Source: DATFJT01 sp965230755
GTDB taxonomy: Bacteria > Bacteroidota > Bacteroidia > Chitinophagales > Saprospiraceae
Length of the DNA: 64,000 bases
Assembly: GCA_965230755.1 (NCBI GenBank)
Contig: CBDDLT010000026.1
Location: forward strand, 1-64,000
Reading direction: 5' to 3'
Shown here: positions 17,927-26,133 of the stretch, one piece after another
Layout: each line of letters opens with the position of its first letter
Position numbering within the stretch: the stretch's first letter is position 1
The notes under the pieces: model-generated
What the model was told of the DNA's origin: nothing
Databases searched by the model: none
The model's input: only the letters and a program-made list of their open reading frames with translations
Position numbers and translations under genes: made by a program

Positions 17927-18577
17927 TCAATTATTTTCTTTGGTTTTTCTGGATTTATATTTATCGTGTAATCCAATTCCATTAAGAATATTAGGCATAT
18001 ACTTCTCAATACGCGATTCTCTTGTTTTGGACTGTTTCGGTCTAGAAAAATATAGGATATATCCTCGCTGACGACCAGGTGTTAGTGCTTCAAATGCAGT
18101 CTTGAAGATGGGATCTTCGACAAATTTTGCTTCCAATTCCTCTGGAATAGGCTCGGGATTCTCCTTAAATTCTACTTTTAATCCCAATTTTTCTATTTCA
18201 ATGGCTTCATAAATATAGGCTGTGATATCACTCATGATCTCTTTGATTCGCTCCAGGTTAGTAAACTTAAATAATCTGGCTGCCTGGGAGTGTTCACCTG
18301 GTTTCTCCAGAAGATTCTTGCTGTCTTTGAGCAGTGAACCTTTGAAAAAACTAATACAACAGTAACTCCTCAAAGCGCTAACCATTAAAACATTTTTGCC
18401 GCCATGAGTATAGCAGGGAGCTCCCCATTTCAATTCTTCAACCAGACCGCATTCCAGAACTATTTCTCTAAGCAACTCTAATTCTCTCGTCCATCGGTGA
18501 ACCTTACAATCAGGAGTACCACCATATGGGCATCGCATGCATCCATTCTTTATATATTGATCTATCTGGTTATTCAC
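17927..18577 (-). CDS. YdeI/OmpD-associated family protein (DUF1801 plus YdeI C-domain)
   Basis: A 216-residue protein with an N-terminal DUF1801-like domain (LVEELKWGAPCYTHGGKNVL, FFKGSLLKD) and a C-terminal YdeI-type helical domain (FKTAFEALTPGRQRGYILYF, SRIEKYMPNILNG). The family has been linked to envelope stress and peptide resistance, but the biochemical role is not known. An unusual Cys cluster (CMRCPYGGTPDC) near the N-terminus could bind metal. Its ATG overlaps the stop of the preceding lipoprotein gene by 4 nt (ATGA), a sign of translational coupling. Confidence 0.85.
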   Translation of the reverse strand: MNNQIDQYIKNGCMRCPYGGTPDCKVHRWTRELELLREIVLECGLVEELKWGAPCYTHGGKNVLMVSALRSYCCISFFKGSLLKDSKNLLEKPGEHSQAARLFKFTNLERIKEIMSDITAYIYEAIEIEKLGLKVEFKENPEPIPEELEAKFVEDPIFKTAFEALTPGRQRGYILYFSRPKQSKTRESRIEKYMPNILNGIGLHDKYKSRKTKENN

Positions 18578-19884
18578 GGCTTGGTCTTAAAATCAATCAA
18601 GTAGGGTAGTAGCGGAATTCCCTCTTCTGTTCTGAAATTATTGCTTATATAGAATTGATAATGCTTATTGGCCTCCAGTTCTACTTCAATGTTCCATGAC
18701 TTTCCATCATTCGACCATTGACGGGAGATAATCTTGGGAAATCCGGATTCTCCCAATGGCCCATAATCTACTCCGGTATTATGCCCGTTCAAGGGTTCAG
18801 AAAATTCTATAGTAATGAGCTTTGTTTCAGAATCAACAGTCGTATCTCCGTTGTTGAATGGATTTAGTCTAGATACTTTCGGTCTTTTGCTTTGATCTTC
18901 CTTTCGAAGAGTACTAATTGGTTTTGTAAAAAATCGAGTATCATCAATAAAAGAGTCTACTTTCAGTCCCTGAGCATAATCGATTTCAATCAATGTTTTT
19001 ATAGCGTCCAACTTATCATCTGCTCGATCATAAAAAATCTCTGCGATGGCATATCCGATATAATATCCCAAATCTCTTACATTGAATTCGTTCGGTGAAT
19101 TACTCCAGAGCCAATCATAGGTTCTTTCGTAAAACATCTCCCTTTCGAACTTTGCTCTGACCGCCGGATTCTCCTTGCCATATGCAACAGCCGGAGTATT
19201 AGATGGAACACCCATCGCGATTACTGAAACAAACTCTGCAACTCCTTCGTAAAGGCATATGTGTAGAAGATTGGTTGGAATAGGGTTTTGCTGGGTATGA
19301 ACATATTCGTGCACATTCAGCAGCACCAGACCTTCAATTGGATTAAGCCCGAAAAAGTTTTCTAGCCATTCCTTCGTTCTTCCTTCGAACTCAGATATGT
19401 CTATGCTGCTGTCTGCCATGGCCAATTCGCTCCCAATTAGTACCGAACTGTCTCGAGTAGTTCCATTGGTTCGCATCGCTCCGATAGTGAAGAAAATTTT
19501 TGCTGGATTCATCTCAGGGTAAATCTTTTCCAATTTATTGAGCCCATTGTTAAGCTCTTTGGCCAATGACTTTGATTTAAAAGTGTTTTCACGGATTGAT
19601 TGCCAAAATTTAGGATAGCTATTGATGAGATCTACATACTCTACAGCGGTATAATTTCTTGCCTCTATGATCTTTGCTAAACCCGCAGAACCCTTGCTGA
19701 TATATAAAGAATCAAGGAGTCTGACCTTTTTAGAGCTATCCGGTTCTTGAACAATCTGATCATATGCTTTCCAAAAAAGATTGATATCACTGGTAATGAC
19801 ATTTTCCGCATCTTTGGTTTCTTGTATAGAATGTTGGCATGAGGTGATCAGAATAAGTAGGGGAAAAATAATGCTTTTTTTCAC
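18574..19884 (-). CDS. Zn-metalloprotease-like lipoprotein with Ig-like C-domain
   Basis: A 436-residue lipoprotein: signal plus lipobox (LILITSC). An HExxH metal motif occurs as LNVHEYVHTQQNP near residue 190, followed by YEGVAEFVSVIAMG, whose Glu could be the third ligand, resembling DUF2268-type predicted proteases. Residues about 330-436 look like a bacterial Ig-like (Big_5) domain (ITIEFSEPLNGHNTG ... HYQFYISNNFRTEEGIPL). The start is GTG, and it overlaps the stop of a short upstream frame as TAGTG. The substrate is unknown. Confidence 0.75.
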   Translation of the reverse strand: MKKSIIFPLLILITSCQHSIQETKDAENVITSDINLFWKAYDQIVQEPDSSKKVRLLDSLYISKGSAGLAKIIEARNYTAVEYVDLINSYPKFWQSIRENTFKSKSLAKELNNGLNKLEKIYPEMNPAKIFFTIGAMRTNGTTRDSSVLIGSELAMADSSIDISEFEGRTKEWLENFFGLNPIEGLVLLNVHEYVHTQQNPIPTNLLHICLYEGVAEFVSVIAMGVPSNTPAVAYGKENPAVRAKFEREMFYERTYDWLWSNSPNEFNVRDLGYYIGYAIAEIFYDRADDKLDAIKTLIEIDYAQGLKVDSFIDDTRFFTKPISTLRKEDQSKRPKVSRLNPFNNGDTTVDSETKLITIEFSEPLNGHNTGVDYGPLGESGFPKIISRQWSNDGKSWNIEVELEANKHYQFYISNNFRTEEGIPLLPYLIDFKTKP

Positions 19885-19988
19885 TAGATAATTGCTTTAT
19901 GAAATACAATGAAATCAAGACCATCAAAATAGTCTTTTACAATATATCCATTTTCGAAAGCTAAACCAATGATCCTATCAATTTTGGA
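19884..19988 (-). CDS. Short coding remnant or small gene coupled to the lipoprotein gene
   Basis: A 34-codon open stretch on the minus strand ends with TAG overlapping the GTG start of the next gene (TAGTG). The predicted peptide ends RIIGLAFENGYIVKDYFDGLDFIVFHKAII and looks protein-like rather than random. A strong GGAGGAG Shine-Dalgarno sequence followed by GTG lies just upstream, but that GTG is one frame off and hits a stop after four codons. This could be a small gene with an indel, a decayed gene fragment or chance. The other bases from 19989 to 20045 hold no gene. Confidence 0.3.
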   Translation of the reverse strand, partial: SKIDRIIGLAFENGYIVKDYFDGLDFIVFHKAII

Positions 19989-20045
19989 TCACTCTCCTCC
20001 CTTGCTGTATGAAGTTGATCTGGTCAAATCAGAGGAGGAATGATA

Positions 20046-22265
20046 TTAGAATTTGAATTTTACCACTCCCTTTATAAAGAATGGCGTTCCTGGAGTGAAG
20101 TGAATCTCTTCCACTGGTTCCTGCTCATTCAATAGTCTGGATTCAGTAGCAAACTGTGTTTCATTCCAATCAACATCAAATAGGTTCTGGATTTGAATTC
20201 CAAAGTCATAGTTGCTCCATACATAACCCAAATTAAGATCCACTACGGAATAGCCCTCGGCCACAATAGAATTGTCCTCATTGGCCGGTCGGTCATCTAT
20301 AAAACGCAGGTTAGTACTGCCGTAAAAACCAGATTTATGTCGCGCACTTAAACCAGAAACTATCGTTAAGTCCGGCGCCAAAGGAATAAAATCCTGACCT
20401 TCTAATTCTTGAGTAGCCCTGGCATGTGCATAGTTAACATCCGCATGGAAAAATAACCAGTCTAGCGCCTGATATCTCAGACTAAAATCTACTCCTCGTC
20501 TCAGTGTCTCACCACTTGGTTCAACAATTCCAGCATCACCTACATACACAAATTCTTGTTCTAGCAGAAGATGCCAATAAGCTGCATTGATCAACCACTG
20601 CGGTCTTGGTTTCCATATGAAACCAAGATCATAACCCAGCGCATCGGGCAAGATCTTTTCGCCACTTTGTTCTACGACAACTCGGGTGTCGTTAGAATGA
20701 AACCCCTTCCCACTTTTAACATAGACTTGAAGGTTTTTTGAATAGTTATAAAGTATGTTCAACTTAGGACTGATAATGGATTTGGTTAAAGATTCCGTTT
20801 CGTAATTAACTTGCAATTCATCATTGTACTGAAAGTCAAAATAATCCAACCTTATCGAAGGATTGAAAGTCCATTTTCCTATTTCGAAAGTCGAATTAAT
20901 GTAAGCTCCCATATTGCTTTCATTAATATCACCCAGCCGGAACTGTTCGAGCGTCTCTTTTCTATTCAAGGTATGCGATAGTTCATTGTCCCGGCTTTGA
21001 TCGGATCGGAAGTTTACACCTACTTGAAAGCTTCCATTTAGCCGATCCAGTGAAAATTGACGGTTGTATTCACTGTTCAAACCAAAAATATTCCGGTCTT
21101 CCTTCTGCTTGATTTGATCACCGTTGATGCTATCCATCAAGAAAAAAGTGAAGTTAGAATAGAGCTCAAAATCATACCTGCTGAAGTAAAGTTGGTTTTT
21201 AATGAAAGAATGTTGATCAATAAATTTACTGTAGTTGAGCGAAGCATTCATTCGACTGGTGTTGCCACCTTCTGTATTGTCGATAGCCCCAAAACGGCTA
21301 ATGGATCCATCATCTACGGACCTTTGTGGGATTTGTCCGGAAGCATCCCAAAGGCTCGAAAAGTAAGACAAGCTCATGCCAATTTTATCCGATTGACTCA
21401 AACTTCCAGTGTACTTTCCAAAAAGGTTGACTCTGGAAAAATTTTGCGGACTCTCAAAAGGACCATCGCTATTGATGTATTCAGCAGCAAAATAACTGTT
21501 GTGGTGCTCATGATCGAGCAAATTTAACATGCTTAGAAGTCGATAAGTATTGAATTGACCAATCTCTAACTGCATGGTGTTATTGTCCAACTGATCTTTG
21601 GTTTTAAAGTCCACATAACCCGCCGTATTGAAGTTGCCCTTGTTGGCGTAATAGGGTCCCTTACCAAAATCCAGTTTGTCTATCGTTTCCGGAATGACGA
21701 AATGCAGGTCCGAATAGCCCTGACCATGAGCATGGGAAACCATATTGACAGGAATCCCATCCACTGTAAGATTGATGTCTGTGCCATGATCGATATCAAA
21801 GCCTCTTAGAAAGATCTGTTCGGCCTTACCTCCACCCGCATGCTGTCCGATAAATAAGCCTGGAACCCTTCTCAAAACATCTTGTGATGAATTAACCGGA
21901 TTGGTTTGAATATCGATGTCACTGATAACATTGAGTGCATCAATGCCTCTACTAATGACGATCTCTTCAAGATCTATTAGACTTGATACCATCAATATCT
22001 TTAGTGGAACATCCGAGGAATTAACGATTAGTCTGGTCTCTTGATAGGCTATATGAGAAAATTGCAAAGTATCACCAATCTTAAATTCTTCCAAAGAGAA
22101 AAAACCTTTCTCGTTGCTATGGGTATGTTTTCCATTCGAAATATTTAGAATATTTACTCCGGAAATTGGGCTTTTGTTCTCATCATTGATGGTTCCATTC
22201 AATGCCTGTCCTTGAGTGATAAAAGAAAAACCTAACGATATTATAAGAAGATAAATTGATTTCAA
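20046..22265 (-). CDS. TonB-dependent outer-membrane receptor
   Basis: A 739-residue TonB-dependent transporter. After a signal peptide (FITQGQ), residues about 20-100 form a carboxypeptidase-regulatory-like domain (SPISGVNILNISNGKHTHS). The plug domain at about 105-225 contains DVLRRVPGLFIGQHAGGGKA and IFLRGFDIDHGTDI, and the barrel ends in Phe (VVKFKF). The plug is His-rich (VSHAHGQGYSDLHF), resembling receptors annotated for metal or siderophore uptake, but no ligand can be named. No SusD partner is adjacent. Confidence 0.9.
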   Translation of the reverse strand: MKSIYLLIISLGFSFITQGQALNGTINDENKSPISGVNILNISNGKHTHSNEKGFFSLEEFKIGDTLQFSHIAYQETRLIVNSSDVPLKILMVSSLIDLEEIVISRGIDALNVISDIDIQTNPVNSSQDVLRRVPGLFIGQHAGGGKAEQIFLRGFDIDHGTDINLTVDGIPVNMVSHAHGQGYSDLHFVIPETIDKLDFGKGPYYANKGNFNTAGYVDFKTKDQLDNNTMQLEIGQFNTYRLLSMLNLLDHEHHNSYFAAEYINSDGPFESPQNFSRVNLFGKYTGSLSQSDKIGMSLSYFSSLWDASGQIPQRSVDDGSISRFGAIDNTEGGNTSRMNASLNYSKFIDQHSFIKNQLYFSRYDFELYSNFTFFLMDSINGDQIKQKEDRNIFGLNSEYNRQFSLDRLNGSFQVGVNFRSDQSRDNELSHTLNRKETLEQFRLGDINESNMGAYINSTFEIGKWTFNPSIRLDYFDFQYNDELQVNYETESLTKSIISPKLNILYNYSKNLQVYVKSGKGFHSNDTRVVVEQSGEKILPDALGYDLGFIWKPRPQWLINAAYWHLLLEQEFVYVGDAGIVEPSGETLRRGVDFSLRYQALDWLFFHADVNYAHARATQELEGQDFIPLAPDLTIVSGLSARHKSGFYGSTNLRFIDDRPANEDNSIVAEGYSVVDLNLGYVWSNYDFGIQIQNLFDVDWNETQFATESRLLNEQEPVEEIHFTPGTPFFIKGVVKFKF

Positions 22266-22347
22266 AGTGTAACTTCTATGTTAAAAAATATAGAATAATA
22301 CGTTTAATAATACTGGAAAATGAAAAAGGTTTATTATCCGGTTTTAT

Positions 22348-22743
22348 TTAACTTATTCCTAAACAGATCAATATCATAACGAGAATAAGAATAAAGACTT
22401 GAGCCAGTTTATTCAATTCTTTTGGATTGAGAATAGCCACTATGCCAAATGTCAGAATAGAAAAGCCAAACATAAAATAACACAAGAGTTTGGCTATAGT
22501 ATTTTCATTTTCAAGTACTCCGTCGGTACAACCAATAATTAGAGCAATGGTCCCTACCCAAAAGGAGAAAAAACTACCCATATACCAAAACCATCGTATT
22601 AAATTAAATGACGAGTGATCAGGAAAATTTCCTTTCTCATTTTCCAATTTTAATTTTTGTATCACATTTTTTTCTCCGATTACGGTATGCATTAGTCCAC
22701 CGATAATCATTAGAATGCCAGATGTTATCCAATACCAATTCAT
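22348..22743 (-). CDS. Small four-helix membrane protein, unassigned
   Basis: A 131-residue protein with about four transmembrane segments: residues 5-22, 52-70, 84-106 and 112-130. The first helix ends in a short loop with HTVIGEKN. I do not recognise the family with confidence. It lies between the TonB receptor gene and the left end of the IS element, 82 nt from the receptor start and transcribed towards it. Confidence 0.6.
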   Translation of the reverse strand: MNWYWITSGILMIIGGLMHTVIGEKNVIQKLKLENEKGNFPDHSSFNLIRWFWYMGSFFSFWVGTIALIIGCTDGVLENENTIAKLLCYFMFGFSILTFGIVAILNPKELNKLAQVFILILVMILICLGIS

Positions 22744-22869
22744 ATTTGTCTTTATGATTATTACTTAAATATAATAATACACAGATATTCATTCATCATA
22801 TTTTAGCTAAAGCTTCGTCAACTATACGATAGACGACAGATAGAATAGATAGTGGAGTTATAAACAGGA

Positions 22870-22893
22870 GTTACTATTTTAACGTGAATAATG
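22870..22893 (+). repeat. IS left inverted repeat
   Basis: GTTACTATTTTAACGTGAAT followed by AATG at 22870-22893. It is the inverse of the right end at 23903-23926 except for three bases, and it abuts the transposase stop codon. Confidence 0.85.
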
Positions 22894-22894
22894 T

Positions 22895-23809
22895 TTAAGC
22901 ACAAGCTAAAAGAGGGAGACTGTGATTAGTCTGATTTTCTTGGAATTTAAGAGAAGGTTTTTTAGGCAAGAAATGATAAGCACAAAGTCCGGAGAGCATG
23001 TTATTCATAAAACCCTGCAGAGATCTGTGTCTGGTATGCTCAATGGAGCAGATATTTTTGAGTTCGTCATTGACTGATTCAATTAGAGCACGTTTTCTTA
23101 GGAACAGGCGATCTTCGTCAGAGAGATTTTGTTTTTTCATATTTCTTCTTCTTTTATAAATGAGACTAATTCCGTCGTTCCACAGATAGTCTGCTAAGGT
23201 TTTGGAGATGTATCCTCGATCACCAAATAATTTGCCAAAGATAGACTTTACTAAACAATTGATAACCTTAAGATTACGGTCATCTGTATTGGCTTTTGAG
23301 AGATAAAATGACAATATTTCTCCTCTGTCATTAATGATAAGATGCAGCTTAAAACCAAAGAACCAACCCATTGTAGACCTCCCTTTAGTCGCTAAATGAG
23401 AGAAAGTTTTATGTTGTTTTTCCCTTTTAATATGACAAACTTTTATGGTCGTCGAATCAATAAAATTCACTCCTCTACTATGGCCCAAACAACGCTGATT
23501 CATGAATACTATAAAAGGAATAATCAGTTTTTTCTGCGTTTGGTTAAAGCGTTCGTAGCTCACTAAATCTGGGAATAAATCTGTCCAATGCTGACATACA
23601 TACTCCTTATAAAAGGCTTTGAAATTAGTATAATGACTAAGATGAAAAGCAATATAAATGGTCATCATCTCAGAATCAGAAAGCCTAGATTTTCTATTTC
23701 TCACTCGTTTTACACCAGAATCTAGTCTGATTTTATCCATTTGAGGCTTAAATCGAATGAAAAAGTCGTCAACTTCTATGAAAATTTGGATAAGATTGTC
23801 TATATTCAT
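22895..23809 (-). CDS. IS982-family transposase
   Basis: A 304-residue DDE transposase. Likely acidic residues lie in VNFIDSTTIKVCH (first D), FGDRGYISKTLADY (second D) and ALIESVNDELKNICSIEHTR (E), with the family's NDELKN and RHRS pattern. The N-terminal domain (LSDSEMMTIYIAFHLS; SYERFNQ) is also typical. Full length and no frameshift, so the element could be active. Confidence 0.93.
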   Translation of the reverse strand: MNIDNLIQIFIEVDDFFIRFKPQMDKIRLDSGVKRVRNRKSRLSDSEMMTIYIAFHLSHYTNFKAFYKEYVCQHWTDLFPDLVSYERFNQTQKKLIIPFIVFMNQRCLGHSRGVNFIDSTTIKVCHIKREKQHKTFSHLATKGRSTMGWFFGFKLHLIINDRGEILSFYLSKANTDDRNLKVINCLVKSIFGKLFGDRGYISKTLADYLWNDGISLIYKRRRNMKKQNLSDEDRLFLRKRALIESVNDELKNICSIEHTRHRSLQGFMNNMLSGLCAYHFLPKKPSLKFQENQTNHSLPLLACA

Positions 23810-23902
23810 AACAGGAGATTTTTCAGTAAGTTATTGATTGTCAAACCATAATATACTGATTTTTCTCCTTCTTTTTTACCTGATAATCTGCTTTTTCTTA
23901 TC

Positions 23903-23926
23903 CATTATTCACGTTATTTTAGTAAC
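23903..23926 (-). repeat. IS right inverted repeat
   Basis: Read on the minus strand, GTTACTAAAATAACGTGAAT followed by AATG. It lies 93 bases upstream of the transposase start, leaving room for the transposase promoter. Confidence 0.85.
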
Positions 23927-23973
23927 AAGAAGCCGCAATTGATCGAATCTGATAAAACGATTAAACACGAACA

Positions 23974-24005
23974 AAAAAAGGAGATCCAAATGGACCTCCT
24001 TTTTT
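23974..24005 (-). terminator. Hairpin terminator behind the OmpA lipoprotein gene
   Basis: The arms AAAAAAGGAGATCC and GGACCTCCTTTTTT pair over 14 positions with one mismatch and a 4-base loop, ending in a U-run on the minus strand. It lies 22 bases after the stop of the OmpA gene. Confidence 0.8.
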
Positions 24006-24027
24006 CTTAAAGAACAGTTTCAATTAA

Positions 24028-24789
24028 TTACATGTTGTATAATCCTGACAAATTTGGAAGGATCATGAACTCAGTTCTTCTGTTTTCTTTCAATTGATCA
24101 CCGGTCAAGCTATCTCCTGAATGAACAGGCTTGTACTCTGCTCTAGAAGATGAACCCAACTGAGAAGAAGCTACACCGTACTTGGTCAACAATCTAACAA
24201 CATTGTTAGATCTTCTTGAACTTAAATCCCAGTTGTCAGCGTAAATACTACCTTCAACCAATTTCTTGTGGTCAGTATGGCTTTCAACCAATATACCAAC
24301 ATCAGGGTGAGACTTAAGAACGTTAGCCATCTTCTTGATCACTGCTCTACCATCTTTGTTGATTCTTGCAGATCCACTGTTGTACAAGATGTTATTATCC
24401 ATCACTAAATAGATAGAACCATTTTTTTCCGTCATGGCAACACCTGAGTTGGAATGAAGAGCTTTACTGATCGCACCGTTCAATTCTTTAATTTTGGCTT
24501 CTCTACTAGCCAATTCTTCCTTGGTCATTAAAGACCTCTTCTCGCAATCTGCAACTTCTGCCTCCAAGTTAGCAATTTTCATTTCAAGATCTTTAGTTAC
24601 CTTCGCCAATTCAGCTTCTAACTTAGCTTTGGTTTCTTCAAGATCAGCAATGCTTGCCTTTGCTTCCCTTAATTGAGACATTGCAGAATTTTTCGCCTCT
24701 TCCAATTCTAAGTATTTCTTCTTAGATACACAAGAAGTTAACATAGAAAGAGAAAGGAGTAAAACGAGTCCTTTAAGTAATGATTTCAT
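24028..24789 (-). CDS. OmpA-family lipoprotein with coiled-coil spacer
   Basis: A peptidoglycan-anchoring outer-membrane lipoprotein of 253 residues. The lipobox LTSC places the lipidated Cys at about 20. Residues about 25-100 form a long Glu/Lys/Ala-rich coiled coil (EETKAKLEAELAKVTKDL). Residues about 130-250 are an OmpA C-domain, with the diaminopimelate-binding pattern spread over ILVESHTDHKKL and NWDLSSRRSNNVVRLL. The product probably tethers the outer membrane to peptidoglycan. It is monocistronic, with its own terminator and a palindromic leader. Confidence 0.9.
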   Translation of the reverse strand: MKSLLKGLVLLLSLSMLTSCVSKKKYLELEEAKNSAMSQLREAKASIADLEETKAKLEAELAKVTKDLEMKIANLEAEVADCEKRSLMTKEELASREAKIKELNGAISKALHSNSGVAMTEKNGSIYLVMDNNILYNSGSARINKDGRAVIKKMANVLKSHPDVGILVESHTDHKKLVEGSIYADNWDLSSRRSNNVVRLLTKYGVASSQLGSSSRAEYKPVHSGDSLTGDQLKENRRTEFMILPNLSGLYNM

Positions 24790-24804
24790 ATAGTTCTTGT
24801 TAAG

Positions 24805-24820
24805 TTTTGAAATTTCAAAA
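24805..24820. promoter_or_regulatory. Perfect 16-base palindrome in the OmpA leader
   Basis: TTTTGAAATTTCAAAA is a perfect inverted repeat, 15 bases before the OmpA start codon. It could be an operator or a leader hairpin, but AT-rich DNA makes chance palindromes likely. Confidence 0.3.
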
Positions 24821-24930
24821 TTTAAATATCGTAAAAGCTCATGATTTCTTATAATAATAACCTACGAAATTTACGTTACTGACTATATTTAATTTACTTC
24901 GGGAAATAATTGCTTAATTCAGGGGACCTT

Positions 24931-26133
24931 ATGTCATTTGGTTTTTTACTAATAATTCTGCTTGTTAAAGTCTTTGTGTTCGTCATTTTGTTTCAGAATA
25001 CGAGCCACTACATCTATCCAGTCATCTATATTTTATTGAATATTGGCTCATTGGTTGCAGCAGTAATACTGTCTCAAAAAGTGGATTCCCGATGGGTGAT
25101 GACCCCGTCTCTTGGAATTTTCCGCTCTTTGATGATCATGTTCATAGTGGTAGATTTATTTCTGGCCGTTTTTTTCTTGTTGGATCAAATAGTCTTGCTT
25201 TTTGCTAAAATTACCAGTTCTTTCGAATGGAGTAAAGGAAGTTATTCGGATGGGAGAAGAACGTTCTTAAGACAAATTGGAGTCTTCATTGCTGCTTTTC
25301 CATTTTTCTCCTTCATATATGGTATTTTCTTTGGAAAATATGCCTACAAATTAAGACGTGTTGTTCTTGAATTCGACAATTTACCCAATGCTTTTGATGG
25401 ATTCAAACTCGTACAGTTTTCCGACTTTCATGCCGGGAGTTTTGATGATCCAATTCGAGCTCAGAAAGGATTGAATAAGATCAATGAATTGGATCCCGAT
25501 CTTATCGTATTTACCGGTGATATGGTCAATCTGTATTCGGATGAGATTAAGCCCTATAAAAAGGCCTTGACCAAATTAAAAGCAAAGCATGGGAAGATTG
25601 CTATTCTGGGCAACCACGATTATTATGGTGAAAAGTATGAAGGCGCCAGAGGAGATGTTCAGAAACTAGTTAATCATGAAAGAGAGGCTGGATTTAATGT
25701 TCTGCTCAATGAAAATGTCTCTGTAAACAAGGATGGTGATTCGATCGTAATAGTTGGATTGGAGAATTGGGGTAATGGACCATTTCCAAAATACGGAGAT
25801 ATGAAAAGAGCATTGAAGGGAACGAGCGAGGATGATTTTAGAATTGTTCTGACCCACGATCCTAGTCACTGGGAAGAAGAAATAAAGCATAGAGAAGAAT
25901 TTATTCCATTGACGCTCTGTGGTCATACCCATGGCATGCAGTTCGGAATAGAATTGCCTTTTTTCAGATGGAGCCCTATTCAATATGCCTATAAGAAATG
26001 GGCGGGTCTGTACAGGGAAGGCAATAGAATGCTCTACATCAATAGAGGTTACGGATACCTTTGGTTTTCAGGAAGGGTCGGAATTTGGCCGGAAATAACG
26101 GAAATCATTCTCAAAAAAAGTTCAGTGAACTAG
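24931..26133 (+). CDS. Membrane-anchored metallophosphoesterase (YkuE/YaeI-like)
   Basis: About 400 residues. Four hydrophobic helices occupy the first 150 or so residues, followed by a calcineurin-like phosphoesterase domain. Metal-binding motifs are FSDFHAGSFDD, VFTGDMVNL, ILGNHDYYGE, VLTHDPSHW and LCGHTHGMQFG, all canonical. YaeI/YkuE homologues act on lipid A precursors or phospholipids; the substrate here is unproven. The frame opens at a TTG at 24910, but the ATG at 24931, with CAGGGGA upstream, is preferred. The 3' end overlaps the convergent cdaR-like gene by 4 nt. Confidence 0.9.
   Translation: MSFGFLLIILLVKVFVFVILFQNTSHYIYPVIYILLNIGSLVAAVILSQKVDSRWVMTPSLGIFRSLMIMFIVVDLFLAVFFLLDQIVLLFAKITSSFEWSKGSYSDGRRTFLRQIGVFIAAFPFFSFIYGIFFGKYAYKLRRVVLEFDNLPNAFDGFKLVQFSDFHAGSFDDPIRAQKGLNKINELDPDLIVFTGDMVNLYSDEIKPYKKALTKLKAKHGKIAILGNHDYYGEKYEGARGDVQKLVNHEREAGFNVLLNENVSVNKDGDSIVIVGLENWGNGPFPKYGDMKRALKGTSEDDFRIVLTHDPSHWEEEIKHREEFIPLTLCGHTHGMQFGIELPFFRWSPIQYAYKKWAGLYREGNRMLYINRGYGYLWFSGRVGIWPEITEIILKKSSVN

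Larger units (their letters stand above)
22870..23926 (-). mobile_element. IS982-family insertion sequence, apparently complete
   Basis: About 1.06 kb bounded by 24-base inverted ends that match at 21 of 24 positions; the three mismatches are adjacent (TTT versus AAA). One intact transposase gene fills the element. No target-site duplication could be recognised next to the ends, so the exact outer boundary, or the original insertion, is uncertain. It sits in the gap between the small membrane protein and the OmpA lipoprotein gene and breaks no visible gene. Confidence 0.85.

Noticed and set aside
21057..21527. A 156-codon open frame on the plus strand inside the TonB receptor gene
   Set aside because: It lies wholly opposite a well-supported receptor gene, has no ribosome site and no recognisable motif.
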